From positions 1 through 36,799 of the forward strand of contig CACWNY010000011.1 in the NCBI GenBank assembly GCA_902762375.1: a stretch of DNA of 36,799 bases, given 5' to 3'. Position numbers and translations under genes: made by a program. Under the pieces are notes generated by a model. That model was not told the DNA's origin. It did not search any database and saw only the letters and a program-made list of their open reading frames with translations. Shown here in pieces: positions 17,176-23,389 of this stretch. This stretch comes from an uncultured Ruminococcus sp. Lineage in GTDB: Bacteria > Bacillota > Clostridia > Oscillospirales > Acutalibacteraceae. Positions within the stretch are counted from its first letter, which is position 1. Every line of letters begins with the position of its first letter.

Positions 17176-17458
17176 AACCAGAAAAGTTTTTGTCAACTTT
17201 TTTCAAAAAGTTGTGGGGTTAAGGGGCAAAGCCCCTTAGCGGCAATGTCATCAACTTAAGGTTGTCATTCCGAACGAAGTGAGGAATCCTTTTGAAGATT
17301 CTTCGTCGCTTTCGCTCCTCAGAATGACAGCAATATATTATTTCAAACAGGCTTTTTTCTTAAGTTGATGACATTGCCCTTAGCGGGATTTTAAAGGGCG
17401 ACAGCCCTTTAACTTCCAAAAATCCAATCAAAATTTGCGTATGCAAATTTTGTCATAT
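17176..17458 (+). repeat. Hairpin-chain repeat R6, split by an insertion
   Basis: The plus-oriented copy has H1 as CAACTTTTT/AAAAAGTTG, H2 AAGGGGC/GCCCCTT, H3 and H4 (17429-17452). A 134-bp element at 17243-17376 lies between H2 and H3. Joining the two target copies restores an ordinary repeat. It fills most of the gap before spoVAD; the rest of 16942-17175 is leader and promoter of the pan operon. Confidence 0.88.
17243..17376. mobile_element. MITE-like element B, copy 1 (134 bp, perfect 18-bp TIRs, 10-bp target duplication)
   Basis: The ends CAATGTCATCAACTTAAG (17243-17260) and CTTAAGTTGATGACATTG (17359-17376) are exact reverse complements. CCCTTAGCGG occurs directly on both sides (17233-17242 and 17377-17386). 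The interior holds a palindrome-like core beginning GTCATTCCGAACGAAGTGAG and ending CTCCTCAGAATGACA. It codes for nothing, so it must have been moved in trans. Confidence 0.92.
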
Positions 17459-17477
17459 TCAAAAAGGGTGATAAATC

Positions 17478-18485
17478 ATGCAAAGAATAGGTCAATATAC
17501 TATTGAATATAACAATACCCCCTTTATTATCGGTTTTGCCAGTGTAGTCGGCAAAAAAGAGGGTGAAGGTCCTTTAAAAGAATATTTTCATAAAATCGAA
17601 AATGATACCAAACTGGGCTGTCAGACTTGGGAACAAGCCGAAAGTAAAATGCAACAGGAAGCGGTTGACATTGCTTTAAGTAATTCCAGCATTAACAGCA
17701 AAGATATTCACATTGCTTTTGGTGGTGACTTGTTGAACCAATGTATCAGTACCAGTTATAATATCCGCAATTTTTCCATACCATTTCTTGGTCAATATGG
17801 AGCTTGTTCAACAATGGTACAAAGTCTGTTGCTGTCAGGTATAGCGGTAGAAAGCGGTTGTGCCGAAAAAGCACTTGCTGTAACTTCATCTCATTTCTGT
17901 TCAGCAGAACGGCAATACCGCTATCCTCTGGAGTACGGCGGACAACGTACTCCCACAGCACAATGGACAGTGACAGGTAGTGGAGCAGTCATCGTCGGAA
18001 AAGGTATCAACGGCATTGGTATCAGACATTGTACTATTGGTAAAATCATTGATATGGGCATTACGGATATGAACAATATGGGGTCAGCGATGGCACCGTC
18101 TGCTTGTGAAACCATCAAGTCCTATCTTACCGATACCAACACGCAACCCTCCGATTATGACCTTATTCTTACAGGAGATTTAGGCAAAGTCGGGTCTGAT
18201 TTACTGCTGGAACTTTTACTGAAAGAAAATATTGATATTTCCAATCAGCATAATGACTGTGGAAAAATGATATATGATATAGAAAAACAAGATGTTCATG
18301 CAGGAGGGAGTGGTTGTGGTTGTTGTGCCAGTGTACTGTGCGGTAAAATCCTACAGAAGATGTTCAGACAGGAATTAAACAACATTCTTGTTATAGCAAC
18401 AGGAGCATTGATGTCACCCACAGCCACTCAGCAGGGGGAAAGTATTCCTGCCATTGCCCATCTTGTCCACCTTCAGAACAGTTAA
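17478..18485 (+). CDS. spoVAD: Stage V sporulation protein AD
   Basis: The 335-residue thiolase-fold protein matches SpoVAD along its length, including IGFASVVGKKEGEGPL near residue 19, the GQYGACSTMVQSL segment near residue 110, and GGSGCGCCASVL near the end. SpoVA proteins carry dipicolinic acid into the developing spore, and SpoVAD binds it. Normally it lies in an operon with spoVAC and spoVAE; here it stands alone between repeats. AAGGGTGA precedes the ATG. The stop codon is inside the H3 arm of the next repeat. No sigma-G-type promoter was recognised. Confidence 0.93.
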   Translation: MQRIGQYTIEYNNTPFIIGFASVVGKKEGEGPLKEYFHKIENDTKLGCQTWEQAESKMQQEAVDIALSNSSINSKDIHIAFGGDLLNQCISTSYNIRNFSIPFLGQYGACSTMVQSLLLSGIAVESGCAEKALAVTSSHFCSAERQYRYPLEYGGQRTPTAQWTVTGSGAVIVGKGINGIGIRHCTIGKIIDMGITDMNNMGSAMAPSACETIKSYLTDTNTQPSDYDLILTGDLGKVGSDLLLELLLKENIDISNQHNDCGKMIYDIEKQDVHAGGSGCGCCASVLCGKILQKMFRQELNNILVIATGALMSPTATQQGESIPAIAHLVHLQNS

Positions 18486-18779
18486 AGGGCTACCGCCCTT
18501 TAAAATCCCGTGTTAAGGGCTGTCGCCCTTAACAATCCCACCCACTTTTTTGAAAAAAAGTGGACAAAAAACTTTTAAGCTCACTTCGTTCGAATTGTTT
18601 ATCTAAGGTTCAGCGGTGACAATTAAAAGTTTTTGTCGAACTTTTTTCAAAAAGTTCGTGGGGTTCAGGGGCAAAGCCCCTGATAGGATTTTAAAGGGCA
18701 ACGCCCTTTAATCGAAAAAATTTCAATGGGGTTTCAGGGGCGAAGCCCCTGTTTGTGTTTTAAAGGGCAACACCCTTTA
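18482..18779. repeat. Composite of hairpin-chain repeats R7 (head-to-head pair plus a third partial copy)
   Basis: From left: H3 TTAAAGGGC/GCCCTTTAA (18482-18503), a second TTAAGGGC/GCCCTTAA hairpin (about 18514-18533), H1, a centre with GCTCACTTCGTTCGAATTG, then an inverted copy with H1 arms CGAAC/GTTCG, H2 as CAGGGGC/GCCCCTG and H3. A partial third H2-H3 block follows (18727-18779). Both neighbouring genes, spoVAD and the 99-residue gene, end with stop codons inside the outermost H3 arms. Confidence 0.85.
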
Positions 18780-19076
18780 AATAAGCAGGTATATCAGGGC
18801 AAACAGTAAACTGATATCCCCCTTTTTTTCGGAACTGATTAACAAAATCAATACCAGTAACAAACTTTTCTCCTTATCGCCGAACAACATTTCAAAGAAA
18901 TTATTCGTTGTATGTTCCTCATTAGAAACAACGGTATTGTTTTTTGAAGGATTTTCAGCTATATGCTCAACAGGTACAGGAATCTGAGAAGGGTGTCTGT
19001 TACGGCTTTGCATTTCCTGTATTCTTTTTACTGCGTCCTGTTGCATTTTTTCCATATCGTTGCTATTATATGGCAC
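18777..19076 (-). CDS. Unknown small protein with hydrophobic C-terminus (99 aa)
   Basis: I do not recognise a named family. The N-terminal 60 residues are polar and Gln/Asn/Met-rich (NDMEKMQQDAVKRIQEMQS), followed by a short linker and two hydrophobic blocks split by a charged SEKKGD turn, the last running to the C-terminus. This looks like a short re-entrant or hairpin membrane anchor. It is the last of three small genes read together. The stop is in a repeat H3 arm. Position opposite spoVAD hints at, but does not prove, a sporulation link. Confidence 0.7.
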   Translation of the reverse strand: MPYNSNDMEKMQQDAVKRIQEMQSRNRHPSQIPVPVEHIAENPSKNNTVVSNEEHTTNNFFEMLFGDKEKSLLLVLILLISSEKKGDISLLFALIYLLI

Positions 19077-19091
19077 AGAATATTTCCCCCT

Positions 19092-19430
19092 TTAAAAACG
19101 AATTTCTTTGAGCAATGGCAATAATTTCATCATATGCAAAATCTTGATTGCCTTATCCAGTCTGGCACATCTTTCTTCACTGAGAAAGGGTCTTAAAGCA
19201 TTGAGTAATCTTGTGGTATCGTCCTCTTTTTCACTGTTGGCAATCAACGGGAGAAATTTCATCAACTGATTTACTGTATCATTATTTTTAGAAACTGTTT
19301 CCTTGTTGGGAGGCGTCTGAGAATTGTCCGCTGTGTCATCAGACAACAACAAATCTTTCAGTCTGGATATTTGCTGTAAAGTTTCCTCATCGCCCAGCAA
19401 TTTACTGATTGACGCTGATATATCGTCCAT
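19092..19430 (-). CDS. Unknown small helical protein (112 aa)
   Basis: No named family recognised. The protein is mostly helical, with an acidic N-terminus, a Ser/Asn/Thr-rich linker around residues 33-50, and an amphipathic C-terminal half including LLNALRPFLSEERCARLDKAI and a basic hydrophobic end. There is no signal peptide. It starts 3 bases after the stop of the upstream gene and ends 15 bases before the next, so the three form one operon. Confidence 0.72.
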   Translation of the reverse strand: MDDISASISKLLGDEETLQQISRLKDLLLSDDTADNSQTPPNKETVSKNNDTVNQLMKFLPLIANSEKEDDTTRLLNALRPFLSEERCARLDKAIKILHMMKLLPLLKEIRF

Positions 19431-19433
19431 TGA

Positions 19434-19673
19434 TTATTCTCCTGTCAGTTTTTTCATCAAGGCTTTCACCTCTGGATTGTTGAGTAACTGTTTTGTTTTT
19501 TCCTCATCGTTGAGAATACTGCGGATTTTTTCAGCCTGTTTTTTATCCATGTTATCAATCAGACTGTCGATATTACCGTTTTGAGCATTCTGTCTGAGCG
19601 TTTCAGGACTTTTCCCCAGTTTTTGGGAAAGAGAATTTAATAAACTCTGTATTTCTTGTTCTTTACGGTTCAT
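19434..19673 (-). CDS. Unknown small charged protein (79 aa)
   Basis: The start is ATG 19673, preceded by GGGGGTGTGG; a longer frame to 19721 lacks a ribosome site. The product is highly charged and helical (NRKEQEIQSLLNSLSQKLG, later DKKQAEKIRSILNDEEKTKQLL and LMKKLTGE), without membrane segments or Cys. Its short repeated leucine-helix pattern (SLLNSL, SILNDE, QLLNNPEV) is similar in style to the next gene. First gene of the three-gene set; function unknown. Confidence 0.72.
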   Translation of the reverse strand: MNRKEQEIQSLLNSLSQKLGKSPETLRQNAQNGNIDSLIDNMDKKQAEKIRSILNDEEKTKQLLNNPEVKALMKKLTGE

Positions 19674-19722
19674 CACCACACCCCCTTTTCTATGAGTACA
19701 TATATATGAAATAAACCGCAAA

Positions 19723-19731
19723 ATTATAACA
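19723..19731 (-). promoter_or_regulatory. Extended -10 promoter for the three-gene small-protein operon
   Basis: The minus strand reads TGTTATAAT, an extended -10 (TGnTATAAT), about 50 bases before the first ATG. No convincing -35 box at 16-18 bases. Confidence 0.5.
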
Positions 19732-19774
19732 CATCTGACTATAGCATTATCATGACAAAGCGTGTATAATAATA

Positions 19775-19800
19775 ATGCGTAATTCGTAATGCGTAATTAA
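19775..19800. repeat. Short GCGTAATTCGTAAT-type repeat
   Basis: The stretch alternates GCGTAAT and TCGTAAT. It is the reverse complement of the ATTACGCATTACGAATTA blocks at 20690-20785, so one short repeat type occurs on both sides of the phosphodiesterase gene. Confidence 0.6.
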
Positions 19801-19817
19801 AGATGTAAGGGAGTTTT

Positions 19818-20288
19818 ATGATGAGAGCAGTTGTTATATCAGATTCACACGGTGATTACAGTAATGTGCAAAGAATATTATTATCTCAAAGCAAAGCGGA
19901 GATTGTTTTTTTCTGCGGTGACGGTATAGCAGAAATAGAAGATTTAAAAAACAGTTTTCCTGAAAAGATGTTTGTCTGTGTCAAAGGAAATTGTGATTGG
20001 GGAAAACAAATAAAAACCACTGAATTTTTTACGATGAATAATAAAAAAATCATGCTTACACATGGTCATCTTTATCAGGTCAAATTTACCTATCGAAATG
20101 CTATTGACACCGCCCGTGAAAACGGCTGTGACATTCTCCTTTTCGGGCATACCCATACCGCCTATACAGACTACATAGACGACTTGTATATCATGAATCC
20201 AGGTTCTGCACATGGATATTTCGGTACATACGGTATTCTGGATATTACTGACAAAGGTATTGTTACCAACATTGTACACTTAAAATAA
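19818..20288 (+). CDS. YfcE/YsnB-type metallophosphoesterase
   Basis: The 156-residue protein carries the metal-binding motifs of the calcineurin-like family in order: DSHGDYSN (D-x-H), FCGDG (GD), KGNCDWG (GNCD), LTHGH and GHTHTAY (GHTH). This is the short YfcE/MJ0936 type, a Mn2+-dependent phosphodiesterase with unknown natural substrate. GGGAG lies just before the ATG pair at 19818/19821. In many Firmicutes the gene follows an RdgB-type NTPase and rph; neither is here. Confidence 0.9.
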   Translation: MMRAVVISDSHGDYSNVQRILLSQSKAEIVFFCGDGIAEIEDLKNSFPEKMFVCVKGNCDWGKQIKTTEFFTMNNKKIMLTHGHLYQVKFTYRNAIDTARENGCDILLFGHTHTAYTDYIDDLYIMNPGSAHGYFGTYGILDITDKGIVTNIVHLK

Positions 20289-20297
20289 TGTAAAATA

Positions 20298-20325
20298 AGA
20301 TTCCTCACTGCGTTCGGAATGACAC
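20298..20325 (-). repeat. Fragment of the GAACGAAGTGAGGAATC core of element B
   Basis: Read on the minus strand it gives GTCATTCCGAACGCAGTGAG, the left core of element B, isolated from the element ends. It lies 10 bases after the phosphodiesterase stop. Confidence 0.7.
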
Positions 20326-20358
20326 GAAAAAATGTTCGTAAAAGTGAGTTGTGCATTT

Positions 20359-20400
20359 AAAAAGCGACAATCTGATTTTCATCAGACTGTCGCTTTTTTT
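20359..20400. terminator. Terminator, strong on + and possible on -
   Basis: AAAAAGCGACA with TCTGA pairs with TCAGA and TGTCGCTTTTTTT around a short loop, with one A/C mismatch inside the stem. Seven T residues follow on the plus strand. On the minus strand it also lies just after the Ig-like fragment. Confidence 0.8.
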
Positions 20401-20422
20401 ATCATTTGTTCAAAATAGTAAT

Positions 20423-20629
20423 TCAGCTTACCTGAACTGTACAGGTAGCAACTTTTCCGTTAGTGGAAATAACTTTTATGGTTGCTGTACCCTCTCCTCT
20501 TGCCACAATTCTGCCTTTGGAGTTGACGCTTGCTACAGACGGGTTATCACTCTTGAAAGTCAGTGTTGTCTGTGCATCTTCGGGGGATAAAGCAACTTTA
20601 AGGGTATATACTTCTTTTGTTGCACTGTA
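20423..20629 (-). pseudogene. Fragment of a bacterial Ig-like (BIG_2) domain, C-terminal end only
   Basis: The minus strand between an in-frame TAA and TGA encodes about 68 residues containing KVALSPED, SDNPSVASVNSKGRI and GEGTATIKVIST, the classical BIG_2 pattern (S-DxxVAxVxxxGxV...GxAxIT). No start codon or ribosome site precedes it, and the upstream DNA is repeat. This is probably the last domain of a surface protein whose front was removed by repeat-mediated deletion. Confidence 0.8.
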
Positions 20630-20661
20630 TTAATGAACAAATTTGAAAAATTGTACAAACA

Positions 20662-20785
20662 CTTGTCATTCTGAACGAAGTGAGGAATCTTTAATTACGC
20701 ATTACGAATTACGAATTAGCTTGTCATTCCGAACGAAGTGAGGAATCTTTAATTACGAATTACGCATTACGAATTACGACGCATT
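20662..20785. repeat. Two direct repeats of about 58 bp built from element-B core and ATTACGAATT blocks
   Basis: Units start with CTTGTCATTCYGAACGAAG at 20662 and 20720, continue GTGAGGAATCTTTAATTACG and end in alternating ATTACGCATTACGAATTACG blocks. The first half equals the core of element B (17262-17290), but no element ends are present. Confidence 0.85.
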
Positions 20786-20871
20786 AACAAAATCTACTTA
20801 CGCAGATTTTGGATTTTTTTCGGGGAGTTTAAGGGCTTCGCCCTTAAAAATCCCACAAGGGGCTTTGCCCC

Positions 20872-21096
20872 ATTTGCACTAACTTAGTCAAAAATCTCAT
20901 TTTATTGTAAATAATATCTTATTTTTAAGAATTATTTCTTTGTATTTTATATATTTTTAAAATTAGCGATTCTTTAACATCATATTAAAATCATAAAAAT
21001 ATTGAAGTTATTCTTGCAAAATAAAAAAATAGTTAATTTAATCAATAAAATGATTGTTTTATACCTATTTAAGCTTCTTTATAAGTTAGTGCATAT
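20872..21096. mobile_element. MITE-like element A (225 bp, very AT-rich, 15-bp near-perfect TIRs)
   Basis: The ends ATTTGCACTAACTTA (20872-20886) and TAAGTTAGTGCATAT (21082-21096) are reverse complements with one mismatch. The hairpin GGGGCTTTGCCCC stands directly on both sides (20859-20871 and 21097-21109), a 13-base direct repeat that may include the target duplication. The interior is almost purely A/T with no open frame. It splits the H2 hairpin of R8. Confidence 0.85.
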
Positions 21097-21116
21097 GGGG
21101 CTTTGCCCCTTGACCC

Positions 21117-21219
21117 CAATGTCGTCAACTTAAGAGTGTCATTCCGAACGAAGTGAGGAATCTTTTGAAGATTCTTCGTCGCTTTCGCTCCTCAGAATGA
21201 CAACAATATATTATTATTG
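21117..21219. mobile_element. MITE-like element B, copy 2 (103 bp, right TIR deleted, 10-bp target duplication)
   Basis: It starts CAATGTCGTCAACTTAAG, has the same core as copy 1 up to CAATATATTATT, then lacks about 30 bases of the right end so that only ATTG remains. CCCTTGACCC flanks it directly (21107-21116 and 21220-21229). The intact duplication shows it inserted as a full element and lost its right end afterwards. Confidence 0.9.
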
Positions 21220-21300
21220 CCCTTGACCCCACAAGCCTTTGAAAAGGCTTGACCGAAACTTTTAAGTGTCATAGCTACAGGTTGTTTTTTATCATGTGTT

Positions 21301-22209
21301 TTACCACATATCAAAATATCTTGCATATCTTCGGGTAAGCACATGATATTGTGTTTCATGCCATTCACTTTGACATAAGTCCGCAGCGTAAAAGAAAAGC
21401 ACTCTGTGAGCAATAGCACTTTTATTCTGGTCAAAAATATATTCTACAGCAGCCTGAGCTTTTTCACTGTATTCTTCTCTGAAACCGTCATAACGACATT
21501 CCTTCTGTACTTCTTTGATGGAATTATACCGCAGAAATACCATAGAGTCTTTCAGACATTGTGCTACTACACAACAATCTTCAAAACTTTCCCCACCTGC
21601 TTCTCCCATCACAATCTGACAGGCAAGTTTTTTATCTTCTTCACACAACAATACTTGTCCTGTAGCATAACTGTAGTCAGGATTGTCTATCGCTATCAGA
21701 TATCCCCTGTCATACTGTTCATTATACTTATCCTGCAATTCCTGTGACCATTCTGTTGGCGGGTCTGTCATAATGACAAATTCATTCTTACTGTTGTTTT
21801 CAGAAACGGTTGTTTTATCCGCAGAGGTATTATCTGATGTGGTAGGTGGTTCTGTGGGAACTTGTTTTGTTGTTTTTGCGGACTTATTTTGTGATTTGTC
21901 AGTAGCCTTGACGGTTGTTTTTTCAGTAGATTTCTGAGTAGCTTTTACCGTTGTTTTTTCGGTAGATTTTTGTGTAGCCTTTACCGTTGTTTTTTCGGTA
22001 GATTTCTGTACAGGTCTGACTGCATTTTTTTCTGTCGGTGCAGATGTTCTTTGGTTTGTTTTGTCGGATATTGTTTCATAGCGGTTATTGACAGGAAACA
22101 TATTACTGTCCATTCTCTGTTTGATGTAAGTGCTTTCTACCGCAGTAATCATAACAAATGCACCGACAATCATCATAATGACTTTTCCATATTCAGACAT
22201 TCTTTTCAA
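21301..22209 (-). CDS. Cell-wall hydrolase of the SleB (Hydrolase_2) family with repeat linker
   Basis: About 302 residues. An N-terminal hydrophobic anchor (GKVIMMIVGAFVMITAV) is followed by a Thr/Lys/Ser-rich linker with three perfect 12-residue units QKSTEKTTVKAT, then a C-terminal domain starting at CQIVMGEAGGESFEDCCVVAQCL, which matches the GEA.GE motif holding the catalytic Glu of SleB-type lytic enzymes. Four or more Cys in the domain is unusual. The SleB family cleaves spore cortex or vegetative peptidoglycan. The TTG at 22209 is preferred because AAGGA lies about 10 bases upstream; ATG at 22200 is the alternative. Confidence 0.78.
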   Translation of the reverse strand: MKRMSEYGKVIMMIVGAFVMITAVESTYIKQRMDSNMFPVNNRYETISDKTNQRTSAPTEKNAVRPVQKSTEKTTVKATQKSTEKTTVKATQKSTEKTTVKATDKSQNKSAKTTKQVPTEPPTTSDNTSADKTTVSENNSKNEFVIMTDPPTEWSQELQDKYNEQYDRGYLIAIDNPDYSYATGQVLLCEEDKKLACQIVMGEAGGESFEDCCVVAQCLKDSMVFLRYNSIKEVQKECRYDGFREEYSEKAQAAVEYIFDQNKSAIAHRVLFFYAADLCQSEWHETQYHVLTRRYARYFDMW

Positions 22210-22258
22210 TAAATACCATTCCTTTTTGTTGTACAAGAGTTGAATCTTCTATAGAAAT

Positions 22259-22287
22259 ATTATACAAGATTTTAATAATTATTGCAA
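22259..22287 (-). promoter_or_regulatory. Sigma-A-type promoter of the SleB-type gene
   Basis: The minus strand carries TTGCAA (22287-22282) and TATAAT (22264-22259) with a 17-base spacer, about 50 bases before the start. Confidence 0.75.
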
Positions 22288-22340
22288 ATTGATGACAAAA
22301 GATTATAGCTTTAGACAATAAACACCGTTATTTTTTTCGT

Positions 22341-22706
22341 TTATTGCTTCATTTTAGCCAATGTCAATGTATTATCCCGATAGGAGAGTTCAATTTTATC
22401 ACCATAAAGGCGATAGGAAAAACGAAAATGTTGATACAAGGAATTGTCATAAATTTCGAAAGACTGATTATCTGTAATCGTAAAGCCCTGAATAGTTTTT
22501 TCAGTACGGTCAGATTTCAAAGAGAGGGTCGCATAATTCTCATCAAAGCAAAGTGTGATTTGTTTACCGTAATCATCTTTTCCCTGCCATGAAAAGGATT
22601 TTAATTCATCACTTTCCCTGACAATCTGTCTTTGTGTGCAACCGCACAATGCACAGACAACAATCATTATTCCCATAAGAAAAAGGCACGCTTTATATTG
22701 TTTCAT
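22341..22706 (-). CDS. Small predicted lipoprotein, function unknown
   Basis: The 121-residue product starts with MKQYKACLFLMGIMIVVCAL and a lipobox ending LCGC (Cys near residue 23), so it should be anchored to the outer membrane face after lipidation. The mature part is a beta-rich small domain (SFSWQGKDDYGKQITLCF, later YRLYGDKIELSYRDNTLTL) that reads like a lipocalin-like or META-type barrel, but I do not recognise a family. The ATG at 22706 is chosen because GAGGAG lies 10 bases upstream; a TTG 18 bases earlier overlaps that site. Confidence 0.75.
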   Translation of the reverse strand: MKQYKACLFLMGIMIVVCALCGCTQRQIVRESDELKSFSWQGKDDYGKQITLCFDENYATLSLKSDRTEKTIQGFTITDNQSFEIYDNSLYQHFRFSYRLYGDKIELSYRDNTLTLAKMKQ

Positions 22707-22791
22707 CAAAAAATTTCTCCTCAATACAGTTACTATATCAGTGTATTGATGTGTTTACAAAAATATTACAATTAGATACATTTTAATTGAC

Positions 22792-22820
22792 TTTACTAAA
22801 GATTAGATTTATGATATAAT
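22792..22820 (+). promoter_or_regulatory. Promoter of the 94-residue conserved gene
   Basis: TTTACT (22792-22797), 17-base spacer and TATAAT (22815-22820), with TGA directly before it giving an extended -10. The leader is about 80 bases. Confidence 0.65.
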
Positions 22821-22906
22821 GAATGGTATATTGAGTAAAAGCGAATGAAATCATTTTTACAAAAAGGGATAGGTTATCTCAGAAACTGGTGAACGGAGGA
22901 TATTTT

Positions 22907-23191
22907 ATGGCTAAAAACGAATTTTTTATGTACAAAAACAGACCACTGGTAAGATGTGGTGATATGCTTTATTACGGAAATATGACTGACCCTTATGTGG
23001 TGAGAATACGCATTAAAACAAAGAAAAAGGTTAATGATATGGAAGTTGCGGATAAAGTTTCCATTCAGTTAATGAGTACAGCTCAGGATATCGGTATCAA
23101 AAAACAAATTATAAAGTCCAGCGAAAGAAACGGTCTATACAGTGCTATGGATTTTGCCGAAGTCTGGTTAAGGCGGGCTTTGAAGAAATAG
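22907..23191 (+). CDS. Small conserved-looking cytosolic protein, function unknown (94 aa)
   Basis: The start ATG 22907 follows GGAGGA; an in-frame GTG 18 bases earlier lies before that site. The product is basic, without signal peptide or membrane segment. It opens AKNEFFMYKNRPLVRCGDMLYYGNMTDPYVV, a beta-rich pattern, and ends with an amphipathic helix. I have an impression of similar short proteins in other Clostridia but cannot name a family. It has its own promoter and terminator, suggesting a separate, possibly strongly expressed, unit. Confidence 0.75.
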   Translation: MAKNEFFMYKNRPLVRCGDMLYYGNMTDPYVVRIRIKTKKKVNDMEVADKVSIQLMSTAQDIGIKKQIIKSSERNGLYSAMDFAEVWLRRALKK

Positions 23192-23243
23192 TAAAACACG
23201 CTACAGAAAAACAGCTAAGTTTGTCTTTCTGTAGCGTATTTTA
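23191..23243 (+). terminator. Terminator of the 94-residue gene
   Basis: GTAAAACACGCTACAGAAA (23191-23209) pairs, with one mismatch, with 23225-23243 reading TTTCTGTAGCGTATTTTAC. The loop is 15 bases. The stem begins at the last base of the coding region. Confidence 0.7.
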
Positions 23244-23253
23244 CTTATAATGT

Positions 23254-23386
23254 TTATCTAAGTTCCAGCTATGACAATTAAAAGTTTTTGTCAACTTTTT
23301 TCAAAAAGTTGTGGGGTCAAGGGGCAAAGCCCCTTGTGGGATTTTTAAGGGCAAAGCCCTTAAACGACTTTCAACTGCTAAGGTAG
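23254..23386 (+). repeat. Hairpin-chain repeat R9
   Basis: A plus-oriented copy with H1 as CAACTTTTT/AAAAAGTTG, H2 and H3 (TTTAAGGGC/GCCCTTAAA); H4 is missing. The right end CAACTGCTAAGGTAG (23372-23386) is a diverged version of the R1 terminal repeat. It ends 4 bases before the stop of the facing gene. Confidence 0.85.
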
Positions 23387-23389
23387 TCA

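Larger units (their letters stand above)
20788..21285 (-). repeat. Hairpin-chain repeat R8, interrupted by two different insertions
   Basis: A minus-oriented copy starts with H4 as CAAAATCT/AGATTTTG (20788-20811), then H3 AAGGGCTTCGCCCTT, H2 (20859-20871), and after two insertions resumes at 21230 with an H1 carrying CAAGCCTTT/AAAGGCTTG arms, ending with GTCATAGCTA. The 20289-21300 gap holds, besides R8, a terminator, the Ig-like fragment, two direct repeats and two MITE-like elements; no intact gene is seen. Confidence 0.85.

Noticed and set aside
16942..17196. 85 extra N-terminal codons for the DUF2520 protein
   Set aside because: The extra part is basic and AT-rich, does not look like a family domain, contains the likely promoter, and lacks a ribosome site. 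GTG 16941 has GGAGGTGA and starts right at the Rossmann motif.
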